Source: Amphirosellinia nigrospora
Lineage: Eukaryota; Ascomycota; Sordariomycetes; Xylariales; Xylariaceae
DNA length: 64,000 bases
Direction of reading: 5' to 3'
Assembly (NCBI GenBank): GCA_004123355.1
Contig: SCHM01000002.1
Span: 8,095,569-8,159,568 of the forward strand
Both the position numbers and the translations under genes were made by a program. Positions 1 through 11,062 of this stretch are shown here, one piece after another. Below the pieces are notes generated by a model. The model was given only the letters and a program-made list of their open reading frames with translations, was not told the origin of the DNA and did no database searches. The first letter of the stretch is position 1, and each line of letters begins with the position of its first letter.

Positions 1-2058
1 ACTTTTAGTTAATCAAATAATTATGATAATCTCAAGATCAACTTTCTCTTATTATAATGACTTTCATGTTCTGTATCCATACCCAACCCACTGTTTTAAA
101 ATTCTAGAATGGTCTCGCGAGCTAAGTATGTAACAGGGAGCATACTAGACTTGGATATTTGAGGTAAATTTTTAATCGACGTATCGATAGCAAAGATGAA
201 ATCATCCTGTACAGTACATTCCCTTCAATTTTGCCCGCTACAACAACACTAATTATTCCCTGATAATCAGCGTTAGCAAGCTGGTGGGAGGTGAACCATG
301 GCTATAACTCTGCATTAGGTGCGTCGGTATCATTATATACGAAGTACCTACCTAACCTAGACAAGAGTTCTACACTTGGACAGTGTAGCACTCAGCACAT
401 GCCAAGATGTCAGTGCCACGTCCATCTATAGAACCCCTAACGATGAGGGCAAGGGTATCTATAGATAGACAACCCTCGCGCAAAAATGTTAGTCGTATTA
501 TTTAGTTCAAAGTTGCCACACAGGATGGAACACAGCGATGAATGCTTGTTCCTAAACTTGTCATATGATTCAAATGAGGATAGTATAAGTAGTGTAGAGA
601 GAGGTCGTTAAGTCTTTTAAGGAGAATTGTGAGTGGGTGACCCCAGAGCAGACCCAGAGGTCTGTGCATGATGCTCATTTCAACCTAATCTTTACAGGCT
701 AGATAGCAAATTATTTGGGCATAAGATCTGCCCTGGTAGCTAACTCCTAATACCTAGTTAACCGGTAAATACGAAATTATCCGCTTAATGAGAACAAGAT
801 AGAGGACATGTGGGACTATGCCAGGAAACGGGGATCTAGACACACGGATCCAACCGGGACAAAGAGACTCTTGTATATAGTCAAGTAGTCATATAGAGCC
901 CACGTAGATGACTTCACTGGCTCTCCGTGCAACAACAGATGTCTACACCCTACCCTTGCAAGGATCGTGACAGTTGCATCTGAGCCTGCCATGAACAAGC
1001 CCTATATTTTCAACAACATCGTCTAAGTCACGAACTGACTAGTCCTCCACAATAGTGTCTTCATGACGGAGGGGCGACTTACCTATGATTACACAAGTCT
1101 TAACAAATCTTCGGCAGAAAAATCAAGGAGAATAGGCTCCTTATAATTATTGAGCGCTTGTGACATAAAATATTGGCTTAAAAAGGATATCTCTAGGAGA
1201 ATTAGTTGCGAGATGAAACGAAGACAGTGGCTGAAGGAGATTAGAAGTTCGTTCTCCGTTACGTTGGTTGAGATTTCGTGATTGCTGGTGTAAGTCTGAG
1301 GTATGCTGCTAATAGAACATCTGGATAATATATAATTAAGTACCGATATAGTTGTATCGTAACCCACAAACTAACTACTATTCGAGACAATTCACAGATA
1401 GGTATCACTTGTGACATCTTGTCACGGTGCCGTTCCCATAGAACGAAGAATCTATACATATGCAGTCGGAGATAGGGGACTAGCCTACGGCACAAGGAGT
1501 CTTAAACCATTTACGTGATAACAAATATCATATTATATCCGTATCCTAACACATATCATACGAACTCGCACGAGAGACTACTCTTGTATTGACAAACGGC
1601 GTAACAAGAGAAGAAGTTTCCATTTGGAAAGTTGGCTTTTACGTGCGTCTTCAGGTTGTCAACTATATGAAACGCGACGATCAATGAGGGGAAAGCTTAA
1701 ATTCCTCCCTAGGATAGACCTGCATGTGCAAATATTTATTTTATTGTCCAGGTATTAGTATACGAACTACATGTGATAGCAGAAGATTGGCACATATATT
1801 GTGCCTAGCAACTGTGTAGTGGAACCTGCTACTAAATTCTATAAGCTTAACTATCAGAGAGCGGACTAGTAGGCTTCGGGATATAAAACACCACTGTCGA
1901 CATGTCTCTCGTAGAACATGCAGTATGATTCGAAGTATGCCTAACTTTGCTTTGTTCCTTGCACCTCAGGAGTATACAAGCAGCTCGAGGTCGTACACTC
2001 CACCTCAGCTGATCACTGAGAGCAATTTAATACCCTGACTCGAATAAGCGACTCAACA
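1..2058. other. Region without a supported gene
   Basis: I see no coding region that I can assign here. Short minus-strand open frames at about 816-1495 hold a stretch resembling the MAGSDAT segment of cytochrome P450 helix I, but no other P450 motif (ExxR, haem Cys) follows, so I do not call it. The stretch is AT-rich and may include the promoter of the gene starting at 2059. Confidence 0.4.
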
Positions 2059-3965
2059 ATGGCAACGCGCTCGAACTTGGTGTTAGCCGAAGGCGAAGCA
2101 GAGAGAGGAATGGTAGGAGAACGTTGGCAATGTGATACCAGTTATAGTACGAAAGTCGTACGTGACATCACATACAAGATAATCCCTTTCTGCAGCCTCT
2201 GCCTCGTTATCTTCTCTGTGGGTGCTATTATCGTGTCGACGCTTGCCTTCAACAAGCCCGTGCCACGTCAAGGGACCATTGTTATATCGGGTATACTACT
2301 TTCATTCTTCGTGCTATTTGTAAGCGGATTCATGTATCTCTACTTCCGAAGATTCCGCCCTCACATTAGCAAACCTCGTGATCCCACGGACTCCTCACTC
2401 CAAGCGAGTCACTCCGATCGTCATCTCGGGGAGCAATTTAGAAATACTGCACGCAGGTTTGACGATCCCTCGGCCACAATTATATCAAACACTGGCACGG
2501 CAAGCCATGCTCGACCTCGAGGTGCCCAAGGTGACATAATTCGTTCGGATGTACTTCGAGATCCGGCACCGAGTCCAAATACTTACAGAAACAGAGGCGA
2601 CGGGCAACCAGACATTGGTCAGGGAAATACCTTGGTCTATGAGCTAGCCGGGTCAATTCAACAACAAGGCCTTCATGCAGCGCGACAACATGAGCGACAG
2701 ACCGGTGAAACAAACCGCACAGGGCCATCAAATCCAGTGCGTGGGGGTGACTTAGAGGCGTATCGGCTTCGTGATGGCGGAAAACAAAACAGATCAGTGC
2801 CAGCAAGTATGGCATCCAAGATCTACGTGAGACAAACACCTTTGCAGTCTGATACTCGCGATATCCAGAAGCATTCACTTGAATCGCCTCTGGTAGGTGA
2901 TCTCGGACGATCTGGTACAGGATTACGGAATACATGGGGACGCCTATACCTACACAAAATAACATACCTAGGAGAGTAAGTGAATATTCGAATAGGTCTT
3001 CCTCATAAGCCTGGTATAGGAAAAACAACTGACGAGAAAGGAGCCACAATATCTGCAGGGACAAGAGATCTTAAGCCAGGTCCCCACCATCAACTTACAG
3101 ACATACGATCCCTCGCCACTATCATCACCAGGCTCAGCAAGAACAGGACCGCAACAATTCCCAAGTCCATTCCTAGACACCACTATCCGGAAGGAGGCAG
3201 CGAGACCACAAGTTGCAAGCGGAAAGCAACGTGAGCGCGATGATTCAGTCAATGCCTCGCCGTGGCCCTTGGGTAAATCTACGAGGACGGGTACGCAAAA
3301 CAAAAGAGAGTATCTAAGGCCCGTCGTCAAGTTCTTTGGGGAATCTGACAATTATTTCCCAGGCACCCTGATCAAGCGCCCAATCGGACCACGACCCATG
3401 GATGGAGGGCTGCACATTTCCGTCCGTGCGAGTCCAGACGGCAAATTACCTGCTGGGAATACCGCTACCGCACGGAATAAAGGTCATAGTCCCTCGACAC
3501 GAGGGCAAGCAGGGCCGGAACTAAGATATCAATTTACAAACGACAAACAACTCCGAGGAAAAGCATACCCTTCAATATAGCCAATTCATTAAATGGCATT
3601 CACCCCGATGTCAGTAACAGGGACCCGGCGCTCCCGCCAGGGCATTTCCAGCATCTCCTATGCCCAACCAAATACATCCTGTATATCTAGCCGCTGCTCC
3701 CTTACCACTCACACTGCCGACTAAAGATCAATACTACGTGCCACGCGCACACACTACTTACAACTGGCGCAAGATAAAACCGCAGCCACGTCCAGTTTCT
3801 CACGAACCACCTATTTACGAGGTAGAGGAGGAGCGCGATGAGGCTCCTAGGATATCGGTATTAGCACTAGATCGGGGCCGGATACAGAGACTGAGAGGCG
3901 GCAGCCAACGTCGTATACGGTTGCCACGGGAGGTAGTAGTCGAAAGTTCAAGAAGAAGACCCTGA
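2059..3965 (+). CDS. Hypothetical membrane protein with long disordered tail
   Basis: I do not recognise this family. The open frame from 2059 gives an N-terminal segment of about 45 residues, then two hydrophobic helices (residues about 43-65, rich in I/V/L/C, and about 73-95, containing LLSFFVLFVSGFMYLYF) followed by an RRFRP basic stop-transfer. The remainder is hydrophilic and low complexity, rich in R, S, P, Q and G, as expected for a disordered cytosolic tail. Similar low-complexity coding continues in other frames to about 3965 (for example the proline-rich stretch at 3660-3965), so I treat 2059-3965 as one locus whose frame slips or is spliced. The two-helix plus tail layout is common among fungal orphan proteins. 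The exact 3' end is uncertain. Confidence 0.5.
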
Positions 3966-4296
3966 ATGCCAGCCGTGGCTTGGGTACAAGGTTAAAGGAG
4001 AAAAAGTAACATCGGACTCGGTAAAAATTAAGGTCGAGATATGGAGACGGAGCTAGTGAGTTTGCGTCAGGATAGTTGCAATTGACTGAGAATTGGAAGT
4101 GTAGCTAAGATGGCGATGAAAGAATTTCCGTAGTTGCGGTGAGTGCCACGTATTACAAATTATTTTACAGTACGAAACACGCGCCCAATTTCCTTCGCAG
4201 TGGCCGATCTATTCAACGTCCCTGTAAGCAATCGATACCGAATTTGTATGAAATGGGTCTCGAGCTCAATATCTCAGACTGAAGTATCAAATCCCC
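3966..4296. other. Convergent intergenic gap
   Basis: This short gap lies between two convergent genes and probably holds their 3' untranslated ends. I see no further feature in it. Confidence 0.4.
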
Positions 4297-6680
4297 TTAT
4301 TCTATCCCATAGGGAACCTCCAACTCGGTAGCATAAGCTGTGGTTGGCGAGAGAATTGTTAAATTCCACCGGTTTGTTCCATCAATATAAGCCGCATACT
4401 TCAAACTACTTTGCTCATTCGAGAGCTTTTCAATGGTAATGGCGCCGAATTTGGAACTTCCGAAATTGATATATCTGAGTGTGTCAATAGTCAGCGTTAT
4501 AAGGCATAACTCCTATTCTGAACCAACTTACTTCAGCTTCACATCCTCGTCGTCTGTTTGCAAATAGGTAGGGATGGGTGAAAAGAATTGATTCAGTGGG
4601 CTCACTGAGAATTCGTGGACTGTGACGGCTTCGGGCCACTTGCTATCCTGTGGAGGAGGAAAGGCTGTCGCGCCAAACTCATGGCGGTCACCGGACAAAA
4701 CGACGACCCCTATGCCGAGGCCACCAGCGTCCCACATGGCTTCGAGTATCTTCCTACGCTCGGCGAGAAAGCCACCCAGGTATCTCTGGTATTAACTCTC
4801 CAGTTCTTAGTAACTGCAACACCGAAGTTAGTTATCGCCATTTGAAGCTCATTTGTGAGACTTTTAGAAGCTTCCGGGCACTCTTGCGTTCCAAAAAGGA
4901 AATCTCGTGCCCTGAAAGTTGCTAAAAAAGGTAGTGTATGGTTCCGATAGTTACTTACATGGCACCGAGCTAGCCACAATCTTCCACTTCACCCCTTTGG
5001 GTTCAGGCTGGCGTAGCCAGGCGACGAAATCTTCAAGTTGCGTCTCCCCAAGCATTGTTTTATTGACGCTATCAAAAGGCTCAGAGTTGCTAGAGCGATA
5101 TGTTCGAGTGTCAAGCATGAAGAACGATGCAGGGCCTTGAGTAAATGAGAAGTAGGTTGCTCCACTGCGAGGAAGAAGCCCAGCGCTTCCAGCCCTTTTT
5201 GCTTCTGGGGGGTTTACGGCAGTCTGGTAATGGTGCCATGGATCGACTGCGGTTTCGTAGACTCCTGTGGTCCGTTGATCCCAATCATTTAAGATCTCAT
5301 GGTCATCGAGGACATGAATCCAGCTGAGGTTTTGGCCTATGGCAGGCCAATCGGGAGACGCATACACTTGTCTATACTTTTGTCTATAATTTTCTACAGA
5401 CTGCCCAAATTGTTGTGGCACTTCTATGTACTGCGTGATGGACAATATAGATTAGTACCCACCAACCGCATGAAAATGATTCTGAGAAGAACTTACTATG
5501 AAATCTCCGAGGAAAAGCATGAACTGCGCGCCGAGGCTCGGTAGGACTTTCGCCAAATGTTTCATCCCTGGGAATGCCAATGGATGGTCTAGAGGGTTAT
5601 ACTGCAACTTGGGAGTTAGTTATGGCCATTTTGTGGATGGGTTGTTGGAGGTTTTAGAAACTCTAAGACATGTCTTAACCGAAAAAGTAATGCTTGCACA
5701 CTCTAAGAGCTGCCAAAATAAGAAGAAAATACCACTAACCGGCAGTCGTGGAACGAGGCAAGACGTTGATAGAAAAGTGAATTTGCCATCAAAGAGCTCT
5801 GGCATGACTCCAGATTTCGGAGCAGCAGTAAACTGGCCTGAATGGTTGTTGGAGGTAACCCATTCGTATAGTCGCTGTTTAGGATAAGCAAGGGTAATGT
5901 AACGACGGCAGTATAATCGGAACCCTCTGTGGTTTGTTTGACACTCCCAACCTCCTGCCACAATGGATTGTCGAATGGTGCCTGAGCATCCTTTATGTGA
6001 AGCTGAACTGTAATAGGCATCTTCGCCTGGTCGGGTTCTCGGATCAGTAGCTTTGCCTCTGTGTCGGAAACATAGCCTACTCTGGCAAAGGATAAGTCGT
6101 GACTGGGGTGATACCATTTTGGCGAATACACAAAGTCAGTTACCATGGCCACACATGCCACGTTCATAAAAAATGTAAGTGTTGTGAAGAGGAGACTGGT
6201 AGGGCTTGGGACACCAGTGAGGAGGGTTTTCAAGCGACGAGGTGGCTTTTCGACAAGGGCAATCGTCTCTTTAATAGCAACATCCTCTTCTATGATTGCC
6301 TCGTCCGTTTTCCCTTGGTCGATCTCATCCTGGTTGAGAACATCCTCTCTCACTGCCACATCGACCTCATCGACTACATTGTATTTGGATTCGGTGAAGT
6401 AGCTCGAGACGAAGGCCGTCGCATAAACAGCGAACAGAGTATAAATGGCCGGTAGAAGGGGCTTTTCATAGTCAGCAGTTAGCAGCAGATTTGTGGTAGC
6501 AGGTAGCTAATGCCCGAGATGGGCTTGTCGACCTACAGGGAACGCGGCCTAGCAAGCAGTCAGCATCGCGGAGTCACATCATAACCGGAAGAATGGACTA
6601 TACCATCGAAGAAAGAAATAGGTGGAAGCCCGAAGACCGCCTGATGTTAGAGCAGCTACTTTTCTACTTCGCACCGCCAT
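4297..6680 (-). CDS. PhoD-like phosphatase (alkaline phosphatase D family), multi-exon
   Basis: This is a PhoD-like metallophosphatase, a family that hydrolyses phosphomonoesters or diesters using metal ions. The N-terminus (ATG at 6680) has a hydrophobic segment with FFLRW, and more membrane-like sequence follows (IYTLFAVYATAFVSSYF, then a helix near LLFTTLTFFMNVACVAM), so the protein is membrane-anchored. Catalytic-domain motifs in order are YEWVTSNNHSGQF, FMLFLGDFI (metal-binding GD), LDDHEILNDW, FFMLDTRTYRS and VVVLSGDRHEFG near the C-terminus. The last exon ends TELEVPYGIE before the stop at 4297. Introns include 4814-4958 and 5608-5739, both copies of the window's introner family, and a 66-bp intron at 5431-5496. 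The frame slips near 5885 and 4775, and the first exon junction near 6600 is unclear. Each fits loss of one or two bases. Confidence 0.85.
4814..4958 (-). mobile_element. Introner-like element copy A (intron of PhoD gene)
   Basis: This 145-bp intron begins GTAAGTAACTATCGGAACC and ends TAACTTCGGTGTTGCAG, with branch-point-like CTAAC. It aligns along its whole length with the introns at 9801-9944 and 39334-39477. An internal inverted repeat, GGGCAC ... GTGCCC, encloses a smaller TTCC/GGAA hairpin. Splicing it out joins SSVP to FTKNWRVN in frame. Confidence 0.85.
5431..5496 (-). mobile_element. Possible decayed introner (66-bp intron of PhoD gene)
   Basis: The intron splices GDFI to YIEVPQQ in frame. 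Its first 25 bases (GTAAGTTCTTCTCAGAATC, then ATTTTC) match the introner 5' block with a few changes. The rest is unrelated and short, with a CTAAT branch point. It may be a deletion derivative of an introner, or the match may be chance because donor sites share GTAAGT. Confidence 0.4.
5608..5739 (-). mobile_element. Introner-like element copy B (intron of PhoD gene)
   Basis: This 132-bp intron starts with GTTAGTGG and continues TATTTTCTTCTTATTTTGGC, close to the common ATTTTCTTCTTGTTTTGGC block. It ends ATGGCCATAACTAACTCCCA then AG. The middle includes a TCTTAGAG stretch and TTTCTAAAACC, as in the other copies. Splicing joins PRLP to LQYNPLDH in frame. Confidence 0.8.
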
Positions 6681-7331
6681 GTCGAAGCCACGACGCGTGA
6701 GACAACAACGAGACAGACCAATTTCCAAGGTTTTGCGCGGCACACTAGCTAAATTGCGGAGTGTAATAAAAAAAAGGTTGCCGAGAAAAGCGAAGGAGGG
6801 AATCAATTTATTCAAGTGAAATATAGAATGCTAGGCAGTGCCGCATTTGTTGAATTCTCGCAGAAGAAGGCTGATGTCTGACATCGCAAGGCAAGCAACT
6901 TGATGACCGGCACTTAAAATGCTCCCAGTGTGACGACATCACCCGTAACTAAAGTTTCCACTAGGAGCTCTGTAGCGAGCTTATCTGAGCCCCTCTAATT
7001 GAACTGTGAAGCAGAGTGAGTATCATGAAACTGCTATATATGGCTAGTCCAGTTCCTGCCTAGTCCCAGCCCGCTACACGTACAGAATAAGGTACTAGGT
7101 ACCTACCATGTAATGCATGCAACATTGCCTTATCGATAGAGCTTCGCGATGTATCTAGGGAGTCCCACTTCCTGTTTCCACCGATGCCCCTGACTGGTCC
7201 TTGGAATAATCCGCTACATTACGACACCTGGCAATCAAGCCCCAAGTCGAGAGTGTTTGCGACCAGCTGTTCCGATCACTGGAAGACACCACCAGTGGTG
7301 ACTTTGCAATCCGCCACCAACGCACCGCAAA
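6681..7331. other. Divergent promoter region
   Basis: This gap separates the PhoD gene (-) from the p24 gene (+), so both promoters should lie here. A TAGGTACC-type palindromic motif occurs near 7096. I cannot assign specific factor sites. Confidence 0.4.
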
Positions 7332-8128
7332 ATGAAGACGACATTATTATCAGTCGGGCTCCTAGCCTGGCTGTTTCCTTAGTGTCGGCGACTGCTTTGA
7401 CATACAAAATGCAAGCCAACGAGCGGGCCTGCTTCTTCACATCTCCGCACAAGCAAGGCCAGAAGATCGCATTCTATTTCGCTGTGCGTTATAGATGACC
7501 TAAATTTCCCCAACGCGCACTGACAACGTTTTGTAGGTGCAATCCGGAGGATCCTTCGATATCGATTACGAAGTTACAGGGCCGTCTAACAAAGTCATCT
7601 TGAATGGCGAGAAAGAGCGGCAGGGAGATTTTGTCTTCACGGCAAACGAGATGGGCGACTACAAGTTCTGCTTTAACAATGCGATGAGCACATACTCAGA
7701 GAAATTTGTCGACTTTGAAATCGCGGTTTGTTTTGTCGTTACTATGCGGATGGCGAAGAGATGGCTGACAGGGCACTGCTATAGGTGGAGGATGAAGTGC
7801 GCGCACAGCTTCCTGCGAAGCAAGGCTCCTCGCCGGAACAAACTAGCGCCTCGAGGAATCAATCTACAAAATCTCTGGCCTGCTCTCTACGATTACCCGC
7901 AACCAGAAATACTTTCGCACACGGAGAACCGAAACTCAGTACCGTTCGAAGCACAGAGTCACGAATTGTGAACTTCAGCTTGATCCAAATCGTCATGGTG
8001 ATTGCTATGGGGGCCTCCAAGTATTCATCGTGAGGTTTTCTCCAGGTGCGTTGTTACAAGATCTCACATATTAGGTTAAATGCGCTCGCTAACGAATGAG
8101 TCTAGGCGCGAGAAAGGGTTATGTATGA
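7332..8128 (+). CDS. p24 family cargo receptor (Erp1/Erp5-like)
   Basis: This is a p24/EMP24-GP25L membrane protein of COPII/COPI vesicles that helps sort cargo between ER and Golgi. The ATG at 7332 begins a signal peptide (KTTLLSVGLLAWLFP), then the GOLD domain with YKMQANERACFF, FYFAVQSGGSFDIDYEV, a luminal QGDFVFTA and YKFCFNNAMS. After it come the coiled-coil segment EESIYKISGLLSTITRNQKYF, RTRENRNS, a membrane helix (LIQIVMVIAMG) and a short tail ending ARKGYV. Introns follow FYFA, follow FEIA and precede the last codons (ending 8128). The frame slips once in the signal peptide (near 7378) and several times between 7840 and 8040, always with the protein preserved. Erp1/Erp5-like is my best subfamily guess. 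Confidence 0.85.
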
Positions 8129-8779
8129 AGTAGATTGGTAGCTTATATAATGAAGAGGCATGTTTTGAGGCGTACAAGTGGACATTGGCTGACATCTGGC
8201 GCGTCGTACTGTACCATAGGCGTCGAAAAGGATTTGGAACTGTCAAGGGTAAAGATGAAATCAATCACTAACATAGGTACCCGAGGGGGATGAACCTAGA
8301 TATGCTATTCGAAAGGATATACTACGTAAGAGCAGCTTCATATAATTTGCAGTTTGGAAGTAGATGAGCTTGGTTTGTAGGTGAACCCGTAGGACCAATT
8401 GATCAATATCTACTTTGGTTAGAAGTTTAGTGTTGATACAGAGACCGAGATGGACTTAGGCATTTCAACGTGCTAGGGACTTGTGGCGCAGCTGCCAGCC
8501 ACAGTCTTTGACTAGTGTTGACCCACCTTTAGCCTGTAGTTAATCTAGTTAGATTTCATCAGAACTTGAACTTTAGTTTGTACTCGACCACCTCATACCA
8601 AAAACGTCGCAACGAAACGCGCCAGTAGTGTCGCCTTCTGTGCTGCATCTCTCGAAATAGGATCTACCGAACCTAGATTCAGCCGCCAATATAAGATATC
8701 AAGCGCGTAGAGATCGCCGCAGTCCCACGCGACAATCATCTCTTCCCCCGTTGGTCGCGACACGGCACCTTCTCACGCG
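8129..8779. other. Intergenic, promoter of SNW/Prp45 gene
   Basis: No coding region is supported. The downstream part should contain the promoter and 5' leader of the gene beginning at 8780. Confidence 0.4.
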
Positions 8780-11062
8780 ATGGCTGCGAAATCGCTGTCG
8801 GCGGCTCTTCCAAAGCCGAAATATACTGCGGAAGATGAAGTAAACGCGCAAAGAGAGGCCCCGTATTCTTGGACCGGGCCAGGTGGACGAGTCATTGGTC
8901 GTTCGGCGAAGCGGCCCACCTCCTTATGGCCAGCGCTCCGGATCTGGATGGCGACCCAGGGACGAGCTAGATTTTGCTGATGGAGGAAGTTATCCTGAGA
9001 TCCCTATTGCCCAATACCCCCTGGGAATGGGGAAGAAAGGATCATCAGAAAGTAACGCGCTGGCAATAAACGTTTCGGCTGACGGCGCGGTAAAATACGA
9101 TGCGATTGCAAGACAGGTAGATACAAATTTTCTACAACATTTGGTGTGCCATATTAACAGGCGACTAGGGACACAGCGACCAAAGAATCGTTCATGCCAA
9201 TTTCAAAGATCTGATACCCCTGAGGGAGCGCGCGGATGCGGGAGAGATAAGTTTGGCTCGGCCCAGTCAGGATCAGATCGAGGAGACAGCCCAAAAAACG
9301 AAGGCTGCGTTATCCCTGCTTGTTGGGTCTGCTGTGGCCGCGCAAAAACCTAAGACCCTCAACATCAACACAAGAAGAGAAGCCAGTTATGTTAGGTACA
9401 AGCCTGCCAACCAAATGGGAGACAATTCAAACAAACAAGACCGGATAATAAAAATTGTGGAGCGCCAGAGAGATCCTTTATCGCCACCCAAATTTAAGCA
9501 TAAAAAGATCCCGCGAGTAGGTTCTTCCTAGAGTATTTATTATCATTGCGCAACTGACAGCAAATACTTAGGGCCCTCCAAGTCCTCCACCACCAGTACT
9601 ACGATCACCGCCCCGGAAACTCACGTAAGCAGTTCTCGGGACCTTTTTCTTCTTGTTTGGCAATTTTTGGCGACAAGGAAATGTCTAAAAGCCCCCAAAC
9701 CTGTTACTGAGTCGCTTCAAATGGGGATAACTAACTTTGAGTGTTGTAGTGCCGAGGACCAAGAGCAATGGACCATCCCCCCAACTGTATCAAATTGGAA
9801 GTAAGTAATTGTTAGAACCATTTTCTTCTTGTTTTGGGAACTCTTAGAGCACAAGATTTCCTCTTTGGATAAGATGGTGGCCAGAAGCTTTGAAACCCTT
9901 ACAAATCATCTCCAAATCGCAATAACTGACTCCAAGTGTTACAGGAACCCCAAAGGATTCACGGTGCCGTTGGTAAGCGATTCTCGGAACCATTTTCTTC
10001 TTGTTGTGGCAACTTTCGAAGCACTTTTTGGGATAAGAGAGTGTCTGGGAGCTTCTCGACTCTTATAACTACATTCTAAATAGTGGTTAACTAAATTTGA
10101 GTGTAATAGGACAAGCGATTAGCTGCAAGCGGCGGGGCTTACAAGATGTCACGATAAACGACAAATTCGCGCAGTTTTCTGAGGCATTGTTTATGGCCGA
10201 CCGGCATGCTCGCGAGGAGGTCAGGCAACGCGCTCTTATGCAGCAACGACTTGCCGAGAAAGAAAAATCTCAAAAAGAGGACAGTTTACGAATGTTGGCT
10301 CAAAGGCCCGACAGGAGAGAGCTGGTGCATCGAACGGAGAGGTTCCCGAGATTCACGTGATTCACGATCTCGTTCACGAAGCTATAGCCATTCAGACTCC
10401 GGATCTGAAAGTGATGATCGAAAGTTCGAGAAAGAGAAAGGCACGTGCAGAAAGGCGACAGGCTGAGGAAGCAAATTACGGCAGTTGCGAATGGGCACGG
10501 AGAGACGGATGCAAGTTATGGCTCGAGAGCAGAACCGTGATATTTCAGAGAAGATTGCGCTTGGTTTGGCAAAACCTACGGCCGGCGGAATCATGTACGA
10601 CTCGCGGCTTTTCACATCGAGCGGGTTTGATAGTGTTTCAATGAGGACAACCCCTACGACAAGCCCCTTTTCGCGGCCCAGGACGCGATCAATAGCATAT
10701 ACCGTCCCAGTCAGAATATGGAGGATTTGGATGACGAGGCTGCTGGTGATAGAGAGATGGCCAAGATCCAAAAGACAAGCCGCTTTGGCGAGGCCTTGGG
10801 TCGTGGCACATTTAAAGGAACCGCCGATGCGGAGGTAAGTTCTCCTTGGTTTATCTGGATGAGCTATACTAACCCGGTAACTCAATTAGGCTCGGAGGGT
10901 CCAGTTCAATTTGAGCGCGATAACGGCGCAAACGACCCGTTCCAGATGGACAAGTTCATGGCTGAAGTTGACCAAAGTTCTTCATCCAAGAGGGGATATG
11001 GCTTGCAAGATGCTGAATCAAGGGAGCCCAAACGTGCAAGAGTAGAGGAAGATGAAGACTAA
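8780..11062 (+). CDS. prp45: Pre-mRNA splicing factor, SNW/SKIP family (Prp45)
   Basis: This is the SKIP/Prp45 protein of the spliceosome, a long disordered scaffold of the NineTeen-related complex. The ATG at 8780 reads MAAKSLSAALPKPKYT. Family landmarks follow: GPPPYGQRSG and WRPR, DFADGGSYPEIP, QYPLGMGKKG, then the SNW core IVHANFKDLIPLRERADAG, KPANQMG, RQRDPLSPPKFKHKKIPR, GPPSPPPPVLRSPPRKLT and AEDQEQWTIPPTVSNWKN. After it come the PKGFTVPLDKRLAA block, FSEALFMADRHAREEVR and the basic/acidic C-terminus with MGTERRM, NSIYRPSQNMEDLDDE and KTSRFGEALG. Introns include 9117-9168 and three introner-like copies (9625-9749, 9801-9944, 9973-10109). Six or more single-base slips occur, for example near 10126, 10300 and 10892. 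An essential gene would not tolerate these, so sequence error is likely. Confidence 0.92.
9625..9749 (+). mobile_element. Introner-like element copy C (intron of Prp45)
   Basis: This is a 125-bp intron with 5' block GTAAGCAGTTCTCGGGACC and TTTTTCTTCTTG, and 3' block ATAACTAACTTTGAGTGTTG then TAG. It shares the blocks of the other copies with a shorter middle. Splicing joins RKLT to AEDQEQW across a split codon. Confidence 0.88.
9801..9944 (+). mobile_element. Introner-like element copy D (intron of Prp45)
   Basis: This is a 144-bp intron with GTAAGTAATTGTTAGAACC and TTTTCTTCTTGTTTTGGG at its 5' end, a CTTAGAGCACAAGATTTCC middle, and CTCCAAGTGTTACAG at its 3' end after an ATAACTGAC branch point. 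Removal joins VSNWK to NPKGF. Confidence 0.9.
9973..10109 (+). mobile_element. Introner-like element copy E (intron of Prp45)
   Basis: This is a 137-bp intron with GTAAGCGATTCTCGGAACC and TTTTCTTCTTGTTGTGGC at its 5' end, and TAACTAAATTTGAGTGTAAT then AG at its 3' end. Internal GAAGCACT pairs with AGTG...GCTTC as a possible hairpin. It lies only 28 bases after copy D. Removal joins FTVPL to DKRLAA. Confidence 0.88.

Noticed and set aside
816-1495. Minus-strand frames with a P450-like MAGSDAT segment
   Set aside because: Only one weak motif, with no ExxR or haem-binding Cys region nearby on the same strand. Not enough to call a P450 or a pseudogene.
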